From contig CM049316.1 of assembly GCA_026874595.1 (NCBI GenBank), positions 62,109,176 through 62,173,175 on the forward strand: DNA of 64,000 nucleotides. Direction: 5' to 3'. The position numbers were made by a program, and so were the translations under genes. A model generated the notes under the pieces. It was not told where the DNA came from and ran no database searches. It saw nothing but the letters and a program-made list of their open reading frames with translations. Source of the stretch: Sipunculus nudus. Its lineage: Eukaryota > Annelida > Sipuncula > Golfingiida > Sipunculidae. Shown here one piece after another: positions 13,001 to 22,000 of this stretch. Positions within the stretch are counted from its first letter, which is position 1, and every line of letters starts with the position of its first letter.

Positions 13001-16000
13001 CACAGGTTTTGCTTTATGTGCCACTTCATTCCTGATTATATGTATTACTTATTAGAATTTATTGTAAAAGTACTATACATGAGGCTACATGAAAAAAAAA
13101 TTCATTAATAGACTCTAGGTAAAAAATATGGATTGAGCAGGCACTTTTTTTTTTTACTTTCTATACCACCGTCATGTGACAGGAGTATTATGGTATACCC
13201 ACCGTCGGTAAACTTTTAGTGTCACCACGGAAGCTTACCGAGGCTTTGATGGATTTTCACGAAATCACCATAAGTACTTGCCAAGTTCAATTATGGGCAA
13301 TGTTCACGCATAATTATTAAGGTTATGGGTCACTCTGCCACTTGTGGTGTCACTGTAAAACTTATGAAGAATATGAAGGATTTTGATAAAACTCATCAGA
13401 AATGTTAATCAATAAAATATCTCCCCTAAGATCGAATTCCAGCGAAATCCATGCATAATTAATGAGGTCAGAGGTCACTTTACTTTGGAGGCACCTTGGT
13501 GACTTACAAAAAAATCCTATGTATTTTCATGAAACTCATTATTCATATTAACCACTACACTTTCTCATCTGATTTACATTATCATCAAAATTCATGCATA
13601 TTTAATGAGGTCAGAGGTCTCCGCACTTTCAGGTACCTTGGTGACCTACAAAAATCCTATGGATTTACATAAAACTCATTATACATATTTACCAATAGTT
13701 TCTCACCTGAATTACATTTTCATCAAAATTCACACATGTTTAATGAGATCAGAGGTCACCAGATACATGGTGGGCGTATTACGACTTTTTCAGTGCTCTT
13801 GTTTTTCTATTTTCAAATTTGCCAGTCAAGACAAAAAGCATAAATTGGTATGAATTTGTAGTAAAGATTAAAAATGTTCAGTATTGTAGATTATAAGAAA
13901 GATAATTTAGCATTTTAATTTCTGCAATGATTCTTACAAGGATTAGAGCAAGAGTGATAATTAGCAACTATAAAACAATGGACTTGGTCTCACTCACAAT
14001 AAGAAATCTGTGATCTGTAAAAATTTGAACTGGAATGAAAAACTGGATTGTGTAGCATAAACATAGTTTATGATCGTCTTCCAACATGAACTCAGTGTGA
14101 TAGCGGTTTTAGGGGAATCCCTGCCATTTAAGTAACCAATTTACCCCTGAAAAATTTAATAATAATTGTATTATTACCAAATCTACCAGGCAACAAACTT
14201 GTGTTAAACCTTAACTGTGTCAAGTTCCTGTTTTTCCAACAGGGTAACATTTTGATTTTTTAAGGTAATCTTAATGATGGATTAAAATGTTTTTTTTTTT
14301 CTTACAAGATATTGCTTATGGTAGGGGTGTATGTTAAACTCAAGGAAAAATCATTAAAAAACTAACACACTTGAATGTTCATTTACTCAGACATTGCAGA
14401 GAAATGATTTTATTATTAATGACTTACACACATGATAAGCCTAGGAATGAATCAGTCCATCATATCAAGAAGGTACACATAATAGTACTGACGGAAGAAT
14501 CACACAACAGGTATCAGTACCATGACATTTAAACATCAGATTAACAGTGGATTTATTCAACCCTTTACTACAGGTCAGGAGCCCAGAAAAGGTAGAATTC
14601 AGGCAACCACAGCCCCCACGACAACGCCAGCCATCTGGGGGTCATTACCAGCCCTACCGAGCACCAGTGACCAGCAGCACAGCGTCAGAGTCAGCAACAG
14701 ACAGTGATTCTGGCAAAGATACAGCATACAGTGTAGAGTACTACAGGCAGACAAAGTGAGAATGGTTCTGTTCTTTTTAAGATATGAATTATAAATTAAA
14801 GATTTATTCTTGGAGGTTTTGAATTATGAAATTTATCAGTAACAAACACCCATCAATCTTGTGTAAGAAATTTGGGTATCAAGACCATTGTTCACTTAGC
14901 TCATACCAAAACAAGAAAGCCCTCAAAGACTGCATACATTCGCCAGGATTCTTATCACCAGATATCTAGCATTACTAGGATAATATTTTACCATTCCACA
15001 GTATTACAAATATAATTTAAGTAAAGGAAAGCATATGATCTTAGCAAAGATAAGATTGTAAGACATCACAGGTCAACTCTACCAACCAAAAGTGGTATGT
15101 CAGTTTTGACAATGTCATATACATCGATGTATATTGATGGCGTAAACTTAAACCTGTTCGGAAATTTACATTCAAGACTTCACCTAACAACAGTGAATGA
15201 GAATGGTTCCCAGAATAATATTGAAGTCCTCAGTGTAATATTTGGCCACAATCTATTGTAATCTTGTTATCAGTGACCATCTATAGTCAAGTGGTTTAAT
15301 GTGTACCATTATGAAATTGTTGCTGCATTTATTTACATGCACAATAACAAATTGAAATACAAATGCATCAGAAATTGCAATAATATATACAGTGGATATG
15401 TAATTGCTGACTTCAGTTTTAATTTGATTTTTCGCTCTGTTGAAGGTATAAAAAACAGCCACCACCCCAAATGACAATAGTTCGCCACTCTACACATGCT
15501 CCATCATCAACGGAAGAAGAGGAGCTACCATACATACCTGAACAAAACATCAAACTCCGAATCAAGGTACGTTTACACCTCTTGCATTTTGCAAATACAA
15601 GGGCAGTTGCAGAGGTGGGCGCAGGGGGTGCTTGCTCCCTCTTTATCAACCCAACATAATCCTGGAAATAGTATAAAACACACTTAATAAAGATAAACTT
15701 AACCAGACTTTGCTTCCCGTGCAGTTTTCTTATTCTTCAGCAATTTTTGTATTTATAGTCTTTTTACTTACTTTTATCTCTATCTCATACATAGGAAAAG
15801 ATAATGTGCAAAACAGCACCATGCAGTGAAAGGTCAAGATAATGGCCTGAATGTTGACACTTATTTGTTGCACAAAGTAAAGTTTTAATGCTGTTCAGAA
15901 TTAGAATATTTTATCTTGATAATATGATTTCTATGGATGTGCATACATAATATTTTGTGATTATTTATAAAAAAATACAGTTGATTTAATCAATTAAGAA

Positions 16001-19000
16001 AGAAAAATGACCAATCATTGATATAATCAATTAACTAACACACCACTAATACAGATAGTATATAAAATTTGTGTTTAACTCAGGAATTACAAGAGATGAT
16101 ACATCAGGAGCAGAGTGTCATCATGCAGACCAGCAACGCTCTAAACCAGTGCTGCGGGTCCAACTCCTCGTTTGCTGGTTCCATGGAACAGGTGGAGTGT
16201 AACAGACTCCTGCTGATGGCCTGTAAGTTATCATGCTGGGTTTGTAACAGAAATGGTACCATGATTCACAATAAGCGCCACCTGGGAATCATTCTACCAA
16301 GCAGTAGTTCTCCCTAAATCAGATGATTCTTCTTCAGCAGTTCTCTGTATACGCTTAGGAACACATAAATGTGTACAGAAAATACAGAATTATTCTGGCA
16401 TTAACCAGCAATTACTTACTTTTTTGGATGTTATGAGTGCATAGAATGCTCTTAACTGTGAAGTTGAAATGGTACACAATGCACAGCTTTATATGTTCAG
16501 TTAAAACAGTACAAGATTTGGACTAAAGGAACCTACTTCCAAGAACAGAGAGTGAATATATATACAGTAAAGCCTCAAAATAACAACCACCTATTGGACC
16601 TCAATAAAGTGGTCACATTTTAGAGGTGGTCGTCTAAGCAAGGTTTATATAAAGAACAAAAGAGAATCGGGATGGTTAACAAGTCATTTTGAGGTGGGCA
16701 CCTAACAGAGGTGGTCATAAGCTTAGGGTATTCTGAATATTCAGTCATCTGGTTAATAGAAAATTTGTTCTCCATGTTTCAGGTAAGAAGCGCGAGGCTT
16801 ATTTGGCTGAGATTGAGCGTCTGAGGAGTCCGCAGGGTGCTCGTATGCAGAGAGACGCAAGGGGTTCACTCACAATAAGTGATATGAGACTGCCCCTCAA
16901 AAATGACTTCCTTACAAAGCTTGGCTCATCCCAAGGTAAATGACACAATTTTGTACTCTACTTCCTTAGAATTAAAAAAAAAATTAATTTAACATCCAAC
17001 TAGGTTGTGCAATTCAGGGAGGTTTGGGTAATATTGGCTAACATGAGTTCTCGTCGAACATATTTTTTTCAGAAGACAAAGGAAATGAGCCATCGGCACT
17101 TGAGATTCAGATGAGGCAGGTCCAGCAAAGAAAGTAAATAAATTAAAAAATGCATAATTTAAAAACTCTTAATATCACAGCTGTTTGAACACAACAGAGA
17201 CTGTATTGATGCATTGAGCAAATTTTGGCTATTTAATGCTGTTTTTTATTCATTCATTGGTTGTACAATTATTTTCTTGTAGACCAAGAGGTCCATTACT
17301 TTATCTGTTTGATACGAAATGGAGCACAAGTAATATTCACACAGATGGTATCAACTCATGATCCAAACATAAGAGGAAGTCTGGAGTTCCCTAACCTCAT
17401 AAACTTCAATGATATCCGGCCTGATTTCAAGATTATTGTCGAAGTCTATGGCATGGTGAGTGTTCAGATACCAATAATGTGCTGATGGAAGGAAAAATTG
17501 TTTCAGTTATTGATGCAGTTATTATAAAACATATACAGTGGAACCCCACAATTACGACCACCTTGGGGACTGACCAAAGTGGTCGTAATTTGGGGGTGGT
17601 CGTATTTGTGAAACTCTAAGTTACCTGGATCGTGTATTTGGGACCAAAAATAGTGGTCGTAATTGTGGGGTGGTCGCAATTGCGGGGTGGTCGCAAGGCG
17701 GGGTTCCACTGTATATATATGTAAATGTTTTATATACATAGATAATATATATATATATTATATATGTATAATATTTTATAAAACAAAGCATTCAGAGACC
17801 AGAAATGTACAACAGCCATGTGCATAGTGATACAGTCTTTTGAACCAATATGGATTCATTATACATAGCAGAATGGCATGAAAGAAGGGATATATATTTT
17901 AAACAAAGTGGCCATACATCAGTGGACTTAGTATTGCAAATCAGATAATGATAGAATATTTCTGGTAATATTCTTGACAGGACATATACAGTGGGACTTC
18001 ATAACTGTCAGTGTTTCCTTATAGAATCAGGATTACCAATATAAATATATAAATTGGACTTTAAGTTAAGTAGCAGAGGTTGCTATAGATTAAAAAACAT
18101 TGAGTTTTATTGATTTTTAAATTTTGCATTGTCATCCTGAAAATATTTAGAATTTTCCTTAAAAAGAATTATAATTTTTCGGCTAAGGTCACATGACCTG
18201 TACCAATGATATAGTAATAATAAATATATATATTCCACTCAACCTGAGAGGTTCAAGTTTTCTGTCGTAATTTGGTGCATCCATGTATGCCAGATATGGC
18301 CATTTCAGTATATATTTGTTTACCTCTTTTTTTTTCAGTCTGTGAAACGTGAGGCACCTCCAGTTACGCCCAAATCCAAGAAGACCAAGGTGACGATAAC
18401 ACCCCGCAAACTCCTAAAACGTAAAGGCACATCGGCTGGTCCGATGGCGAGCCCTGGTGGCCCTATGGCTGTGAGAACAACAAACTTCAATCTGATTGGT
18501 GCTCTTCCCCTTACACTAAAACACTCCTCTAAGATGCACTTCTCATTGGACAAGGTAACATTAATCCCTAACATTGTTGTACTGTAAAGCATTGATTATC
18601 TGAACACTGTTTATCTGAAAAATTGTTTATCTGAAATTGAAACTGAAAACCAAAATTTTGCTTGTTTATCCCAAATCCAAACAATAAAAAATATTCAACA
18701 CTGAATTTAAATCTGATTTTCCAGTTCTAATAAGCAATAATTTCAATGTATTTTAAATGAAAAATTGATTTAATTGATATAAACCTAACAAGAATGCTGT
18801 TGCCGACGTTTATTTTCAACTAGCTCCAGTACTTCATGTCTGTCAATCTCAGGTACACTCTGATGATTGGTGAATCAAGTGTAATTGTTTATCCTAACGA
18901 TTGTTTATCTGAAGGAAAAGCTTTTCGGATAAAAGATAGTTGACTGTAATTGTTAAATATCAGCCTGCATAATCATGACTAACTCTTTATTTCAAAGAAC

Positions 19001-22000
19001 ACACATTACATTTGACTGGCTTTGAAAAACAGCAAATACAATAAAATTTAAAAAAAAGCACCAAAATTAGCTACAATTACACAGATTTGTTTCATTCTAC
19101 CCTTTACTGTTAAGGTTTTTAAGTGGTCCTCTGAACTGATGGTAAATTTAATATAAGTTTACAATCTAAATTTCATGATGATTTAATTTTTGCAAATCAA
19201 ACTTGCCTAAAAATATTTACTTCAATACATGTTCAGGAACACTTTACAGGAAGATGTTATGGTACATCATTAAATTAAATGCAATGTACAGGGTTTGTAT
19301 GCATCCCTGATTTCTATGAAAGTCCTTGAAAAACAGTTTGTGAGAATGTATCCTGGAATTTAGTGAATGAGTTCAGGAAAATTGGTTAGACCAGTGATAC
19401 AAGTCAAGACAAATCCAGTGAACCAAAAAATGTTTGTGTGTTGTTGAATATATCTGCCAAGTCATGTATTGTCATTCATATCAATCTTCCATCATGCATA
19501 TATTCTTAAACTGACCCAGACCTTTGTTTTAAACAAAATTGTTGATTTGGTTTCATCTTATTTCCCTGTCTTTTGTACTGTTTAAGAATAGTTAAGAATA
19601 GTTATCATCAATATTGATAAAGCATTGCCTGAAACTGTTGCATTTGCAACTGTATCATATTAACTTTTTTGTCATGGAAAATATAAAGAAACACCTGGAA
19701 AGCTGATGGAATTTTGTTGGCCTTTGAGTGCCGGCTTCTATGGCTCAGGGATAAAGCAAGCCGGGACAATGTGAGTTGAACTTCGAATCTCAGCCGAGGC
19801 AGTGAGATTCCAATGGTTTGCTTTGTATTGTTAATGGGAAGACCATGCCCAATGGCCAAGTTTTACTCACAAACAAGTTTACCTTTTGGTGGTTCCTTGG
19901 TGTATGGTATTACCCAGCAATGGTGATAATAGCACACCCAGGGCCAACTGGTGCAGTGGTCACCCGGGACTGGTTAACACCAGGATATAAAAATGAGAGG
20001 AAGCGTGTGAGCCCATCACAGAGTCCGAAACCGGAATGGACTTATGCAGATGTAGCTATACAAAGTTCAGTTACCATTAAAAGATTGAGGCGATTTCCTC
20101 CAAAAAAAAGCCTTTGTGCGTATGATGAAGACTTATCTTTTTTTGTCTCAGGTTCCCTTTATGAGCCCCCTACAAGGGTCCATCCATGTGAGACTCAGGT
20201 GTGTGCTGGAGAGTCAAGTGGAGGAGAAAGGATTCTTGGTGAGTGGCAATTTTAATCAGCACATCTTCCATCTGTGATGTTTTCTCAGATACAATGTAGT
20301 ACAAGCCCTTACTGCATTTTGTAAAATTGATAGTGTTATAGAATATTTTGTAAGTTTATGAATAATCTAGAAAAATTGATAAGATTTTGATGTTTGCATG
20401 TTAGAAAGTGTGTCTGTTTGTCATCTTTGTGATTATGACTTTTGACTTTTTTGTATCTATCTTGTACATCACAGATTCAAATTTTTAAAATTTATCAGAC
20501 TAAATGGTGACTATTACGTTTGTATGTTGATCAGGCACCCTGTATAAGTATAAGAATAAGTCTTCGCATCTTGTGTATATTGTGTATCTGTAATCCTCCA
20601 GGTATGCTTCATCATCATACATTTATATTTCCAGCATTTATGCCAGTAAAAACTTGACTCATGTTGCATGCATCTTCAGAAATTGTGTGAAAAGGGAGGT
20701 CGCCAGAAAATTTGGCGACGATTCTGGTTTGTCCTGAAGGATGACCGACTTCGTTACTGGCACCGGCCGCGGGATCTGATCACTAAGGTGGGGATAAAAA
20801 ATACCCGCCATGTACTCCACCTAGCTGTCATTGCTAACACCCTAACCAATGCGTAACCTGTTGTTGTAGACAATGTTTGAGGATGTCAGTGGTTTCGGTG
20901 CATGGCATCGCCGATGGTGTGTCCTGAAGAACAACATGCTTAACTACTGGAAGTACCCTGATGATGAGCGCAACAAGGTATATTAGCTGGACCTAAGTCA
21001 TGAATTTGCCCATATATTTGAAACACAGCCAGCCTTGTAACTTGTTTCAATAAACAATTCTTGTTCATCACTATGGAATATATCCAGCTGTGCCCTTACT
21101 TTTGGGAATTTTTTTCTTCCAACAAATAATTACTGTCATCAGAAATGCAAGCAACTGTGTTCATACTATAGGGTCCTTGCTAAACCCCAAAATGTAGAAC
21201 TGTGCCATGACTCTTAAGGAAAAGTTATAAATATCTAAAGATTGATTAATTGAAACAGTTATGCAAGGAAATTAGTAAATCTGCTTTCCTGCCCTGCCTT
21301 TGGCTTGTGAAACCCCTACTTTGAAGAGGGCAAATAACAGCCAACACATTGCCACTTTATCAAATTCACTGTGGGCTCTCTCTCAGCCCTGCAGAACAGT
21401 TGTCAAATGAGATCGCAAACATGAAGAGTTGGACTATTTTGCAATGGTTGTAAATGACAACAGAGTAGTCTAATAGATGTTTGTTATTTGCAAAATAATC
21501 TTGAAACACATTGTTACTTATTACATGATTTTGTGTAGACCTAAATGGTGCAGGCCAGAACAGTTGGTTGAAGGAACTCGTCTGACTTTCCTTTAAAAAT
21601 TACACCTGATGTCCTGCACAATCTATGGGTGAAAATGCTAGGCTCTCGCCCTTTGAACAATCTGTGTAAAATTAATAGAATACATATTGATTCAGTTTTG
21701 ACGGATAAATATGTAGATATAGTATAGAATATTGCTGCTTCTTTTTATAATATTTTTTATGTTTCAAACGTTATTGTTATGCAATATTTCTTTCAATCTT
21801 AAAGCTTTCTTTTCTGCTCTCTTCTTGTTAAAATTGGCGTTGTTGTGTCGTACTTGCCGTTAACTCCCTGACAATACTAATTACTGTGCTTAGGTGGAAG
21901 TGCTTTCAAGTAAGGTTCAGTGACCTCTTGGAATTTTATCCCTTTCTGAACTCACTGTATAAAAACTTGCATTTTCCTATGATAAATTTATATTTCTGAA

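Larger units (their letters stand above)
12813..14573. other. anillin intron
   Basis: A 1,761-bp intron that holds a degenerate MITE (12843-13016) and the dispersed repeat (13180-13800). The rest is AT-rich with no signal. Confidence 0.6.
14756..16782. other. anillin introns around the exons at 15446 and 16084
   Basis: Three introns (14756-15445, 15567-16083, 16223-16782). The first two are AT-rich with nothing recognised. The third contains a MITE-like element at about 16565-16740. Confidence 0.55.
18555..20151. other. anillin intron
   Basis: A 1,597-bp intron with the pogo-like MITE at its 5' end and a SINE-like block before the acceptor. The middle part (18950-19720) is AT-rich with nothing recognised. 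Confidence 0.6.

Noticed and set aside
12544-13029. 161-codon open frame on the - strand
   Set aside because: It is the antisense of the acidic anillin exon plus a MITE. The His/Pro-rich peptide is a by-product of GAT/GAG repeats.
13180-13800. CRISPR-like array (regularly spaced repeats)
   Set aside because: The repeats are imperfect, the units are about 140 bp, and the genome is eukaryotic. It is a mobile-repeat family.
19741-19795. Candidate tRNA gene (A and B box-like sequences)
   Set aside because: The acceptor stem and anticodon arm do not pair convincingly, and the similarity continues into a SINE-type body.
19818-20255. 145-codon + strand open frame
   Set aside because: It covers SINE sequence and reads the anillin exon at 20152 in the wrong frame. 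The exon's family match is in another frame.
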